In this document: piece by piece, positions 41,619 to 52,690 of the stretch | Numbering within the stretch: position 1 is the first letter of the stretch | Layout: each line of letters begins with the position of its first letter | From: Linnemannia schmuckeri | Taxonomy: Eukaryota; Mortierellomycota; Mortierellomycetes; Mortierellales; Mortierellaceae | Assembly: GCA_029449235.1 (NCBI GenBank) | Contig: JANATG010000014.1 | Coordinates: 1,116,001-1,180,000 of the forward strand | DNA: 64,000 nucleotides | Direction: 5' to 3' | Program-made: the position numbers and the translations under genes | The notes under the pieces: model-generated | Database searches by the model: none | What the model saw: the letters and a program-made list of their open reading frames with translations, nothing else | What the model was told of the DNA's origin: nothing

Positions 41619-43128
41619 CTAGTTATCATAGGTCCACTGAACGCCGCCGTCGGCGAGAGCAACCCCTTGCCTATGGAACAGATTCCTCGCTCGGATATAT
41701 GGGTCCATCCTAAAATAAGCGATCCTCAATTGCTTCGCCAACTCCCGTCGCTCCTTGACCACAACCTCCTCCGTCCTCTCCGCATCCACTTGCTTGTCCG
41801 TCCCTAGCTGGACCCACTCCCTCGTCAACGCCTCAAACTTCCACATCAACGCCTTCCATTCGGCAACTAGTCGGTCCTTGGTCGCCGTGTCGGCCATATG
41901 GTCGTTCTCCCCCTCCTGCGCATGGATGTACTTGTACTCGTACTTGTCCAACCCACCCTTGTACCGCGATGGTAAATGTTCGGCGGGGATATATTCGAGA
42001 AGGTCCTGGTCCTTTCTAGTGAAGCGGACCTTGGACGCCACGACGGGGTCCATCCAGGGCTCGATGATCTTCCACACCCCCCAGAACACAAACGGAGCTC
42101 CATGGACTATAATTCGGCCCAAAGACTCTGGATAGTAAGCCTCAAAGATCGAAATCAAGTACCGGACCATCGCGAAATCCATATTGGATAACGAGAAGCC
42201 CGTGAGATCAAAGACCAGACAGACGGTCTCGACAGGATGCTCGACCATGACACGACCGCACTCCATCACGTAAATCGTCAGTTTCTCAAGGGTCTTGGGG
42301 GGTTGGTCGCCTGGATGGTGAAGTCGGACGTTTAAGTATGCGACCATCCTGCCCTCGACATCGGTACCTTTGATGTAGAATTTGCCCATTTCGAGTTGTT
42401 CAAAGAATTTGGGGTTCTGGTCGTTGAGTTGGACGTCGGAGGAGTACTTGACGGCGGGGATGTCTTCATCCAGTCGCCACTTAAAGGCCTTGAACATCAT
42501 GCTGAGGGCGTTGATTGTGTTCCATTTCCTTGCCCGGATGAATCGAAGAAGGAGGGCGTCTATTTGAGCGTCGATGGGAAGGTGGAGTAGAAGAACAAGT
42601 CATTGTGAGCAAAGATTGAGATGAACAAAAGAGCACAAGAAACTTGGGCCTAATAGACACGACATCTTTGTTTGTTTTCCCACACTTCTCCCAATCACTT
42701 GACTTCTTTCATTTCCCATCTTTACAAAAAAAAAAATGAGAAAGACGTTTACCAGGGTGGTCACCCATGACATTATCCCACAGAATGGGCCGCAACTTAT
42801 CCACAGAGAGACCCAAATCTTCTAACGAGATCTTCGCCATCCCGCTCCCATGCCCCTCCGCCTTGGCAGCCTCCTCTGCCTGTATACTCTTGTTTCCTGA
42901 AAACCAGCCCGCCTTGGCAGCAGCCTGGACAGTTGGTGTTTGAGCACCCTTTCCTGAAAGAGCCTCCTTTTCGACCTCCCGCATCATTTCGGCGGGGACG
43001 ACTGCTTCTCCAGAGTCGGCGATGTGGAAGATGATGGACCAGACTTCTTTTAAGCTTGCGATTTGGTCGGGTGTGAGGTTGTCGATGTAGCCTGTCCCGG
43101 GAGGTGTCATGATATCTCCCTTTGCCAT
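41619..43128 (-). CDS. Sec14-like CRAL-TRIO protein, paralogue B, 438 aa, 2 exons
   Basis: Exons: 43128-42753 and 42559-41619; one 193-bp GT-AG intron at the same site and phase as intron 1 of paralogue A (after GDHPG). The positions of introns 2 and 3 of A are uninterrupted here. Same domain order: MAKGDIMTPPGTGYIDNLTPDQ, LLLRFIRARKWNTINA, KLTIYVMECGRVM, CLVFDLTGFSLSNMDF, FEAYYPESLGRIIVHGAPFVFWGVWK. The in-frame sequence upstream of 43128 is leader. Predicted cytosolic lipid-transfer protein. Confidence 0.9.
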
Positions 43129-44843
43129 GCTTGCTTTTTTGTTTGGTTGTTGTAATATTGGTGTTGTTTGGTTGTAAGGGGGATGCTGCTGTACTCGTGG
43201 ATGAAGAAAAAATAAAGAAGGGTAATGGAGAATCACTGCTCCTTTTTAAACAAATTTTGATCCATTACTCTTTTCCCTCCACTCCCTTCTTCCACAACTA
43301 AAGAAAACGAGGGGATCACAGTTGCTCTTGTGCATGAAAAGGAATAGATGTGGTAAATGAAGAGGACACATGTTCGAGTGGCAAATAGTCTCTTTTTAGT
43401 TTATTTGTTTATTTGCGTTCTCGTCAAATGTCGATGATTTTGCTCGAATATGCCGGCTCCTCAGGCGACGCAAGCAAAACAAAGCGGTTGGCAGTGACAT
43501 GATACCTAATACGACTCTCTCCTCCACGCCTTACTGTTTCTTTCATCCTCTTTCCCAACCGCAACCCATTGGTCGCCAACCGAAAAGGAAAGGAAGAGGG
43601 AAATGGAATGAACGCAAGAAGAAGGGTCAATAACACATGGTATGCCTTCATTAAGAAGGAGATTGCGTACTCTGCGCACAGGTCCTTGGAGAGATTGGGG
43701 TCGGAGGGCATAAAATAACGGCGAGCAGAGCAGTGGAGGTATGTGGATGGAGCGAGAAAAGAAAGGGGAGAGGATGACCAAAACAAACACTAACAGACAA
43801 ACAAACAGACGACAAACTAAAATGCAATTAAACATGGCAGGCGGGTTTTGCTTTGCCCAAAGGGACAGCCGAGAACAATTCGCTTCTTCAATTACATCCC
43901 GCATTCGCCTACCCTTGTTATCAATTTCTTTGTATTTTATTTGTTCAAGTGACCCCACACCACTCGCGACGCAAGGCAACGGCACGCACCCTTTTTATTC
44001 GGCTAGTTGCCCTTTCCCGATGTTTTTGTATTTCTTTTTTTCGTGGAAGGATGCTTGGCATTCATTTTCTGTGGGACCTCGTGAAATACACTACCATCCT
44101 AGCCAGTCTCCACATTTTCTACATGTTGAACGACAAAAAGACGGAAATGCAAAAGAACTACATAGAAAGTGAAAACAGAGGTAAACATGTATCTCGTTGT
44201 TGTTTTTTTCTGACATGTGCATTTTGTGCATCAACCTCTCCACCTCTTCGTACAACACCAGCTTACCCCCCCCCCCCCCTTTTTTTTCATTTTAGCTGGG
44301 GCAACCCTTGACCTCCTTTTCTAACCTCAACATTTTTTTTGTAGGAAAAGCGCGCCCTTCATCTCTAGGCCTGACCCTTCTCTATCATCGTTAATGCCAA
44401 GACTCTCTTTTTCTCTCCATAGGAGCCAAAAGTCGACATCCTTCTGTCTCCGTTTTTTCTCTCCCTTTCTCCGGTCATGTCCCAATTGACATAGCCTCCA
44501 AGAAAAGGGGGTTACCCAGCTGGTGACCTGGAGTAGGTTCGTTTTGTTTGAACTGCGTTCATTCAGGAGGCGGAGTAGGCTGAGACCGTTTCTGATGCAT
44601 TCGCCGTCACCCTTCCCCTCCTGAACGCTCTCTTCTCTTCTTTGTCGCTCTTTTTTCCCCCTTTCTAATAAGTGCCAGAGGACATAACAGTTGTCAAAAC
44701 ACAATCGCCTAATTTGAGGTACAAGTCAGAAGGGAACGAGCAGAGATTACAGAGAATAAGACATACAGTAAAGAAGATGTATGAAACAATGTAGTGTGTA
44801 TTATGGGTAACTATATAAACAAGAAAGCGGACAAGAAGGCCGT
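43129..44843. other. Intergenic between Sec14 paralogues B and C
   Basis: Promoter of paralogue B, then DNA with a C-run followed by a T-run near 44268-44288. Frames are low-complexity or start at non-ATG codons. No gene supported. Confidence 0.45.
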
Positions 44844-46954
44844 CTAGTTGTGGTAGGTCCAGACGGTAGAACCATCAGGTTGAATAATCGACTTGCCAGC
44901 CTCATTCACACGCTGGTACTGGTTCTTGGCCCGAATATAAGGCTGCATCTTGAAGTACTGGTTCTTCAACTCCTTGGCCAACTTCTCCCTCTCCTCCGAC
45001 ACATCTCCATCAGACTTAATCCACACCCTCGTCGCCTCCTCAAACTTCTCGCTCAACTCGTTCCACTCCTTCACAACCTTTGCCTTAGCCTCTTGATCCT
45101 CCATAAGGGCATTCTCGCCCTCGACGGGGGGAAGGTACTGGTAGACAAACTTGTCCAAGCCAGCATCCTTGAAGGAATCGGGGAGGTGCTGTGCAGGGAT
45201 AAATTCGAGGAGTTCTTGGTTCTTGTAGGTGAACTTGATCTTGGAAGCGACCACGGGGTCCAGCCAGGGCTCGATCACCTTCCAGACGCCCCAGAAGACC
45301 AAGGGGGCGTTATGAACGAGGATGGCGCCGAGAGATTCGGGGTAGTAAGCCTCGAAGCACTTGACGAGAAATTGGACCAAAGTGTAGTCCATGTTGGAGA
45401 GGCCGAAGCCGGTAAGGTCAAAGACGAGGGCGACGGTCTCGACGGGGGGTTGGATCAGGAGGCGGCCGGTTTCCATGAGATAGATTGTCAGGCGTTCCAG
45501 GGTCTTGTAATCCTGGTCTCCCGCCCTGTGCAAATGCACATTCAAGTAACTACGTTGGTGAAAGAGAATGACGAATAAAGGGTTAATCAACTGGCACAGT
45601 ACGTACATGGTGAACGAACAAGGCGAACCGGAGTGGACAGTGGTGTTATGCTCTCAAATTTCCCTCTTTTATGACCTTCTCCACTAGCTCATTTTTCTTG
45701 CTGGTGTGTAACTTATGCCTTTCACTTTTGAATTTTTGTTTTTCTTTTTCGTTATTAGCGTCTTGACCCCATGTGCACTTGTTTTTCTTTTACTTGTTCC
45801 GCTGTCCCTCCTTGTTTTTTTTTGTTGTTGCTGTTGTCGTTGTTCCTTTTGCTTTGTCAATTGAAATGCCTTCGGGTGGAAGGTGTCTCTATTGCTCTTG
45901 AGACGTGGGCGTACTGCATTGTTTTCCTTTGTGTTCATGTTTCCTTTGCTTCGTTTTGTCTGCTATGATGTTTGTCGGGTGGGATTATTCTAATTTTTCC
46001 CTCGGCTAAAAACTCTCTCACCCACAATCTCATTGAAGTGTCACTCTACACTTGTCCTCATGTTGCTTTCGAGTTTCCATTTCGAGTCCTTGTTCCTGTC
46101 CCTGTCCCTGTCCTTGTTCCTGGTTCAGTCTTCAAGGCGTGCTCACAAAAAAGAAAATGATGTGCCTGTTGACGAAATAAGCCAGTCCCGACAAAATTCC
46201 ACATCCCGACACTTCCATCCCACCTCCTCCACAGATGGTTCCCCTTTCACCCACAAAGCAACTCCCCAACAAAAAAAAAAAAAAAAAAAAGAGCAACAAA
46301 AGAACACAACGAACAAGAACACAAAAAATGACCAAGCGGCCAACGAATCAACGAAGACAAAAGAAAGAGAACTTACACGACAGGCTGACCAAGCTTATCA
46401 GTTCCATGGACGTAAAATTTGCCCATCTCCAACTGCTTCTTGAATTTGGGATAAGCGGCCTCGAGTTCATTATCGCCCCAATACTTGACGTCCTCAACAT
46501 GCATCTCCTGGCGCCACTTGAACGCCTTCAACAGCATAATCAGTCCATTGCCCACATGCCACTTACGCGCACGCAAGAACCGCAACACCAACGAGTCTGG
46601 GTGGTCGCACATTACGTTGTTCCACAGCTCTGCCCTCATATCTGCAGCAGAGAGACCGATCTCCTCCAAGGTAATGGTGAGTGGGGGCTCGACGACGGGT
46701 TCGACGGGTGCTGCGGGAGTAGCAGCGGCAGATCCGAACCATCCGCCACCCCAACCGCCAGAGGCAGCAACGGGGGTGGGGTCGACGGCGGGTGCTGGGG
46801 GGGAGTTGAGCTTGGGGTCGTGGGTGAGGGTGACGGTGCCGTTAGCTTGAATCTCGTTGATGGCTGCCCAGAATTGCTTCAGGGCTGTGGCTTGGTTAGG
46901 CGTCAAGGTGCCGACGTGTCCGGTGCCCTCGGGTGTGGTTCCTGCCATTGACAT
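44844..46954 (-). CDS. Sec14-like CRAL-TRIO protein, paralogue C, 427 aa, 2 exons
   Basis: Exons: 46954-46377 and 45549-44844. The single intron matches intron 2 of paralogue A in site and phase (within the Val-Val-Tyr/Leu region) but is 827 bp long. The intron 1 site is precisely joined (CDHPDSLVLRFLRARKW), and the intron 3 site is uninterrupted. N-terminus MSMAGTTPEGTGHVGTLTPNQ, then a Pro/Ala/Gly linker. The CRAL-TRIO domain includes RLTIYLMETGRLLIQPPVET and ALVFDLTGFGLSNMDY. Start chosen at 46954 to match the paralogues. Confidence 0.88.
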
Positions 46955-47920
46955 CTTTGGTTGTGTTTTTTGTTTTTGTGAAAGTAGGCGAGTGAGAGGA
47001 AAGGGAGGGTGTAGAGTGGGTGAAGGGTGGAGGAAAGAGAATGGGTGATTGTGGGAAAACAAAAAAATATGCTGAAGCCCTTTTATACGACCGTCATGAA
47101 CATGAACGTGAAAAAAGAACAAAAAGAGAACGATCGTTTAGGTTGTCACCCTAAACCGAACACTTTTGGCCTAAAGCAAACAGCTTCGGTCAAATATTGG
47201 CTTGGAAGGAATGGGTGTAAGTAAAAGCATCAAAGAAAGAAAAATGGTTGCCCAATCTTAGTTTGATAAAGGAAGGGAGAGGCATGTCTTTCTTGTTATT
47301 GTTGTTGTTGTTGACACGCCCAAACAGACAAGAAACAAGCACAAACAAATAAATAAACGCTCAGCCATCAATTTATCACACCTGCCTTGCCTTGTCTGTC
47401 ATCACCACCTCATTGTCCTCCTTCCCTTCAAAAAAATTATTCAGGGACAAGAGACAAGGAACCCCATGGGCAAGGAAACACGTTTGGAGGAGTAGTAAGG
47501 TACGCAGATCCATTGGGGTTTGCCAAGGACGATATCTTCTCTCAGATAATGAACTAATAAAGCAAAAGCAAATCTGCTGCCCCCTCGTGCTCCAATCCTC
47601 AGCCGAAGTCGCTCTTTGAATGGGGCCCAGCTCTCACTTTTTTTTCCTTTTATCCCTCCCTTTTACTCTCACGTTTTCAAAAATTGTTTCTTTTGTAACA
47701 GCACAGGACACGCTCTCAATCCATGTTGAGTTGTCTGCATGTGAAAAAACGACGTTATCTAATTCACCAACATACCAATTGACATAACCAAACAAAGAAA
47801 CAAAAACTCTTGGCCAAGGAATTAAAAAAAAGCAAAAACTGTCGACTTTTATTGTTTCGTGTTTCTCTTAACCTTTTTCGTTTCCTATGACCATCCTCTA
47901 TCCTATGGACCCCTCCTTTC
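46955..47920. other. Intergenic between Sec14 paralogue C and an F-box gene
   Basis: Promoter of paralogue C, then A/T-rich sequence with a GTT-trinucleotide run near 47296. No gene supported. Confidence 0.5.
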
Positions 47921-49831
47921 CTATCCTCGCCCAAGATAAAATCTATACGACTTTCCCCCTACTAGTCCCTCATCAAAAGGTCCGAGAATAGCAACCAAAT
48001 CCAGAAACTCCCTTTCCAACCACAAGAACTCCTCCTCCCCCATCTGTAGATCATTCTCCAATCGATGCAACCTCAACTCTCGCAACCTTTTCAACGGCGC
48101 CAACCTCGCCATTTCATACCTCAAACAAAAATCCAACCCATACGCCCTTCGTGTCCCTGACTCTTCTTCATATCGGATAACGGTCGGGCTGATGATGATA
48201 CCGTCATTGTTACTGAGGGAGAGGACTTGGAGTTTTTGCAAGCTGGCCAGACGATCATAGATGATCCCTTTTCGGAGGCGCATTGTGTCAGAGTTTCGAG
48301 AGGGCACGGTACTGGTCCGATTTTCGTCTTCGGTACAGAGCAAGAACCGGACGTCTAGGTATTCTAGACTCGCTGAGCATACCCATGGGCGATCCTGCAA
48401 CGGAACCTCGTCCTGTTCATGCGGTAGTGTTCTAAAGGGAGTGGTACTGAGTGACTCTGACGGTGTGCTGGAGTTGATGATAGCGAAGAGATTTTGGCGG
48501 GATGTTATCTGGGAGATGTAGATTGGACTGCCAGCAAAGACCTCGAGCGACGAACAAGATGTAAGAATCCTCTGGGTGTCCCATCCCGTCAGCCACATGC
48601 AATTGACAAACGACAACTCCCGCCATCCACGCGCCCTTCGTCCTTGTCGTCTCGACTCGTTACCTTCGACATCGTCTCCGAGAAGGGTTGCCAAGGCAAG
48701 GGGTCCGAACCGAGTATTGTTGACTACCAGACCCCGGAGATTAGGAAGCAGCCCCAGCAGTCGAGAAAACTCCTCGTCCGTGACCGTCTTGGCATTGAGT
48801 TCCAGCCGGGATAGAGACTGGATCATCGACAAGGACGAAGGTCTGGCAAGGTGGTCGCATACCTTGGCGGTCGGGAAATCCACACAGTGTGGTAGTCGTG
48901 TCCAGATCCAGGTGAGATCCTCGACATGTGTGCACGCCTTCCAGAGGTTCATCAGCTGCTGACCTTCCACAAGAACGCGATCCAGTTTGAGTTTCCGTAT
49001 TCTTGGTAACACGAACGATGTATTACTGTCGTTGTTGCTGCTGTTGCTGTTGCTATTGCTGCCATATGCTTGTCCATGTTCTTGTCCTTGTCCTTCATCC
49101 TGTGCCTCTTGACCTGGAACATAAGCATCAAGCTTAACCATCCCCAACTCCAAAACTCTCAACCTTGGTAAGGTCTGCAGAAACGCGCTTCCTTGAGGAC
49201 CCTGCGAGATATGAAACCTCATCAATGACAACTCCTCCAACCGACTCATCCCTAAAATCCTCTCCGTCAACACTCCTCTTGCCAAATACGCTATAGCCGG
49301 GTGGTACATATTCGATGTGATCCGCAACCGCCTCAACGACCCTTGGTTCTGTTGCAGAAGTCTGTCCACCTCGGGGATCGTGAAAAACACGTCAAGTCGG
49401 GTCAAATGGTCTCTATTTCCGTCTCCGCCGTCGTCCTCCTTGTCCTTGTTGTCGTGGTTGTCGGGAATCAGCAGCGCGGTGATGAAGTACTCGAATGACG
49501 ATGATCTAATTGATTTGGGATCTTTGTAAAAGATCAACCTCTGAATCCACGACGCCATCCTGCGGACCTGATCTGGACTCGGTTGCCGTTTTGTGAGGGA
49601 TGAGCCAAACATAGGTTCAGGGGCTGGGAACTCGAACGTGTGCCAGAGAAGAGGTTTGAGGAGGTGATGCCAGGTTCTGCAGACAAGGAAGCAGCGAATC
49701 AGAGTAGGGGAGGTGAGGTGTGATCCGATGTGGAGGAGTAGTTCTGGCATCTGCAACGCTTTTGTTACTGTAGTTATTGGTGGTGGTGATTCTGGTACAG
49801 TGCCTGTCATGTCGTTTTGCTGCTGCTGCAT
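47921..49831 (-). CDS. F-box/LRR-like protein, 636 aa
   Basis: Single exon. Start chosen at 49831 (MQQQQNDMTG); in-frame sequence upstream to 49978 is low-complexity and probably leader. F-box at about residues 25-72 (ALQMPELLLHIGSHL ... LVCRTWHHLLKPLLWHTF). Leucine-rich repeats follow (LRRLRI, LEELSLMRF, LRVLELG, LRKLKLDRV), with an Asn/Ser-rich low-complexity insert (SNSNSNSSNNDSN) after about residue 250. Predicted SCF adaptor. Tandem with the next F-box gene, 251 bp away on the same strand. Confidence 0.85.
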   Translation of the reverse strand: MQQQQNDMTGTVPESPPPITTVTKALQMPELLLHIGSHLTSPTLIRCFLVCRTWHHLLKPLLWHTFEFPAPEPMFGSSLTKRQPSPDQVRRMASWIQRLIFYKDPKSIRSSSFEYFITALLIPDNHDNKDKEDDGGDGNRDHLTRLDVFFTIPEVDRLLQQNQGSLRRLRITSNMYHPAIAYLARGVLTERILGMSRLEELSLMRFHISQGPQGSAFLQTLPRLRVLELGMVKLDAYVPGQEAQDEGQGQEHGQAYGSNSNSNSSNNDSNTSFVLPRIRKLKLDRVLVEGQQLMNLWKACTHVEDLTWIWTRLPHCVDFPTAKVCDHLARPSSLSMIQSLSRLELNAKTVTDEEFSRLLGLLPNLRGLVVNNTRFGPLALATLLGDDVEGNESRRQGRRARGWRELSFVNCMWLTGWDTQRILTSCSSLEVFAGSPIYISQITSRQNLFAIINSSTPSESLSTTPFRTLPHEQDEVPLQDRPWVCSASLEYLDVRFLLCTEDENRTSTVPSRNSDTMRLRKGIIYDRLASLQKLQVLSLSNNDGIIISPTVIRYEEESGTRRAYGLDFCLRYEMARLAPLKRLRELRLHRLENDLQMGEEEFLWLEREFLDLVAILGPFDEGLVGGKSYRFYLGRG

Positions 49832-50082
49832 GGCTGATGACGACGCGTTCTGCGTAGTTGTTTTTTTGCCTGGATGATGCTTGCACCGAGGGTCTGCTCG
49901 AGTGTTTGTGAAATATGAAAAACGAAAAACACAAAAAAAAGTATTTGCGAAAAAGTATCTGCGCCTGTTTTTTATCATAACTCCCTTCTTTCCTCACATC
50001 AAACTTAATTACTGCTTTGCCATAAACGTATGAAAAATTTCAAGGAATGAAAGATCATTTATTTTGCACAAGAATTCCCCAA

Positions 50083-52164
50083 TCACTCACACCAGGCGGG
50101 GCTGCCGAGGTTGAGGGCGACGCTGCGTGAACCGTACTGCGCCTGGAACCGGTCATGCAGCTGCTTGAACCACGGTAGCGGATCCAGTCCACACAATCCT
50201 GGCGCCACCCACACGATCGTCAGTCCTGACAACGCCTCCATCAAGATGTGCAAGTGCCGCATACGGATCTGTAGGCGAAACGATCCACTCGACGACAGTA
50301 TTACTTCCTGAACCGAGGGCATCTGTGGGAGCACATTGCGATACGCTCCTGCCTGTTGCTGCAGTTGGTTTTGCCCACCAAGACTCAGATCCTGTGTAGG
50401 CACCGAGACTGTCGCCTGTGTGAGGAACTGTTCATGCAACAAAGCCTGTTGTTCCAGATGCTCCAGCACTCCCAAGTTGAACCCCGAGTAATCCTCGTGC
50501 TGACTTTCAGACAGGTCGCTCAGCAGCTTTAATGGCAGACTCAGTTTCTCCAGGACTCGCAGGTCGTCCAATCGTCGCATAAACATATGAATTCGCTCGT
50601 CAAATTGCAGGTCCTGCGGAAGATAAAACACTCGCAGCTCTAAACTCTTTAGCGTTCCTCCGCATGACCATGACGGGAATGATCTAGGTTGTATGGCCGT
50701 TGTAGGTGAGACAGGGTTGCCGTCGCCGCCACCGCCAAGACCGTCATTCACAAGCTCCCAGTCCGCGAAGTATTGGATCCCGACAATCAGACTCTCCAAC
50801 GATCGACAGTGAGTCATGATGTAGGGTAGGCCGGGGTCGGCAATCCGAAGTCCAATGTTGAGTTCTAGTGTCACGAGTGTAGATCCATGACAGCGGTCCT
50901 TTGAAAGTACTGCAAGTTCGGCGAAACTGGGTGAGAGAGACAACTCAGGAAATGTCAACTGTCGACTGTCGGAAGCAAACTGAAATGTCGCCAAGGTTGT
51001 TGGCGCTAGACTCCAAAAGCTAGGAATATCAATGTTGACACTGCCCGAAGAACTCTTGACCTTGACCGACTCGAGCTGGGGGCAATTAGGGAGCCATCGA
51101 GCCCAGAACTGAGGCGAGATGGTTGATCCTGTTAATGAGAGCTCCAGAGTCTTGAGTGCCGGACAGTGGTTTAGTATATAGCAAAGCAAGTCTTCTGAGA
51201 TCCGCATGCCATCCAGAACTACGTGAGTCATCTTGCCAAACTGGACAGGGTTTGTTGTATCATCGCTCGCCGTCGTACTGATTCCAAGCCCACATCCACC
51301 CTTACGCAGACTACTCAGTTCAGGTGGGAGGTTTGTCCTGCTGCCTCCCAGCCGCCAAGATCCAAGTTTGTCCAAGAGTCCATTCCACTGTCGCTGCGTC
51401 TCTGCTCCAAACACTGTTCGAACGAGGACATTGCGCGACCAATCCTCGGCGGAGGGGTCCTCGTGGTCTTGATACCAACACAGGTGCGCGTCCCTGAGCG
51501 TAAGAGAGTTCATTTCTGGATGTTTGAGGAGTACAAGCATGACTTGCTCCCATTGGATTCGTGCAAACTTGAGACTGTGCGCGGCGTTTCCAATGTCTAG
51601 CTTTCTGAGTGCATGAGGCGACGACGGTGAAGGTGAAGTTGTTTTCGCAGAAGCTGATAGTTGCTGTTGGTAGGTAGCAAGGCCCTGCAGCAGTGTTGCG
51701 GCCACGCTGTCATCGAAGGAATAGAGGGCAATGCTCTCCAGGACGTGCATACTTTCGAGGAACTTGACCAGAGCCTTCAAGTGCATTGATTGTTTCCGCT
51801 GGACAAAGAGGCCGACGTGACCGAGTCGTGGACACGTCTGCTGGATGGCCTCGAGGTCTTGTGGGATAGGGACGACTTGTTTGAGGGAATAGACAAAGGG
51901 GCCGAGGGACTGAAGTTGTTTTTCAAAGAGTGCCTTGAGAACAGGGTTGTGGTTGCGGTAGATGCCGTGTAGCTTGAGAAAGGGTGAGAAGAGTCGGCGC
52001 CATTCGAGTGAAACTCCTCTGCAGTGGATGACGTCGAGTTGGGTGAGAGAAGAGACGATGATGGAAGTTATTTCAGGTATGTGAAGAGCATGGAGGTGGT
52101 TGCGATTTTGACTCGTGGCATTGGAATGACTTGTTGGTGATGGCGACGACGAGGGTGGTTGCAT
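50083..52164 (-). CDS. F-box/LRR-like protein, 693 aa
   Basis: Single exon. The start at 52164 (MQPPSSSPSPTSH) follows a T/C-rich leader that happens to be open back to 52446. A divergent F-box lies at about residues 27-70 (ALHIPEITSIIVSSL ... GVSLEWRRLFSPFLKLHG). Leucine-rich segments with spacing typical of LRRs follow (ALKTLELSL, LESVKVKSS, STLVTLELNIGLR, LKSLELRVF). The C-terminus contains a Gln-rich stretch. Shares a divergent promoter region with the gene at 52691. Confidence 0.82.
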   Translation of the reverse strand: MQPPSSSPSPTSHSNATSQNRNHLHALHIPEITSIIVSSLTQLDVIHCRGVSLEWRRLFSPFLKLHGIYRNHNPVLKALFEKQLQSLGPFVYSLKQVVPIPQDLEAIQQTCPRLGHVGLFVQRKQSMHLKALVKFLESMHVLESIALYSFDDSVAATLLQGLATYQQQLSASAKTTSPSPSSPHALRKLDIGNAAHSLKFARIQWEQVMLVLLKHPEMNSLTLRDAHLCWYQDHEDPSAEDWSRNVLVRTVFGAETQRQWNGLLDKLGSWRLGGSRTNLPPELSSLRKGGCGLGISTTASDDTTNPVQFGKMTHVVLDGMRISEDLLCYILNHCPALKTLELSLTGSTISPQFWARWLPNCPQLESVKVKSSSGSVNIDIPSFWSLAPTTLATFQFASDSRQLTFPELSLSPSFAELAVLSKDRCHGSTLVTLELNIGLRIADPGLPYIMTHCRSLESLIVGIQYFADWELVNDGLGGGGDGNPVSPTTAIQPRSFPSWSCGGTLKSLELRVFYLPQDLQFDERIHMFMRRLDDLRVLEKLSLPLKLLSDLSESQHEDYSGFNLGVLEHLEQQALLHEQFLTQATVSVPTQDLSLGGQNQLQQQAGAYRNVLPQMPSVQEVILSSSGSFRLQIRMRHLHILMEALSGLTIVWVAPGLCGLDPLPWFKQLHDRFQAQYGSRSVALNLGSPAWCE

Positions 52165-52690
52165 TGCTTTTCTTTTGAGGTGAAGGAGTATAAAGAAAGT
52201 AACAGTGGAAGAGGATGAAAGGAAAAAGAAGACGAAGAAGGAAGGAGAGGGAGGTCTAAAAAGGATAAAGGAATAAAGGACAAGGTGAGGGGAAGAGGAG
52301 AAGGGGGTCGAACAAACAAAACAAGGCAAACAAAAAGAATAAAACAAAGACGCCGCCAAGAGCATCGAGAAGAGTGAGCTCGATATGTAATAGGTTACTA
52401 TGACAACCATGTTCCCATGATGCATATGATGCACGGTAACAAGCAAAAAAAGCAGTCGTCGCCACTCACATTCCCTTTTTTTTTAGACTTTTGGTCGCCG
52501 CCACGAAATAAAAGACAGGACCCTTTTTTTCTTTCCTTTGTCATCCATTTTCAAACAGGACACGTCAGGGCAACACACAAACAGGGACGCTCCTCTCAGG
52601 CGCGCGTTCTCTCACCTACCCTCCCACCCAACATACCAGATCAGGATCCTCATCGCTAACCAACAAATAGGAAACAAAAATACATTGGAT
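52165..52690. promoter_or_regulatory. Divergent promoter region
   Basis: 526 bp between the minus-strand F-box gene and the plus-strand gene at 52691. The minus-side leader is T/C-rich on its coding strand. No specific binding site was identified. Confidence 0.4.
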
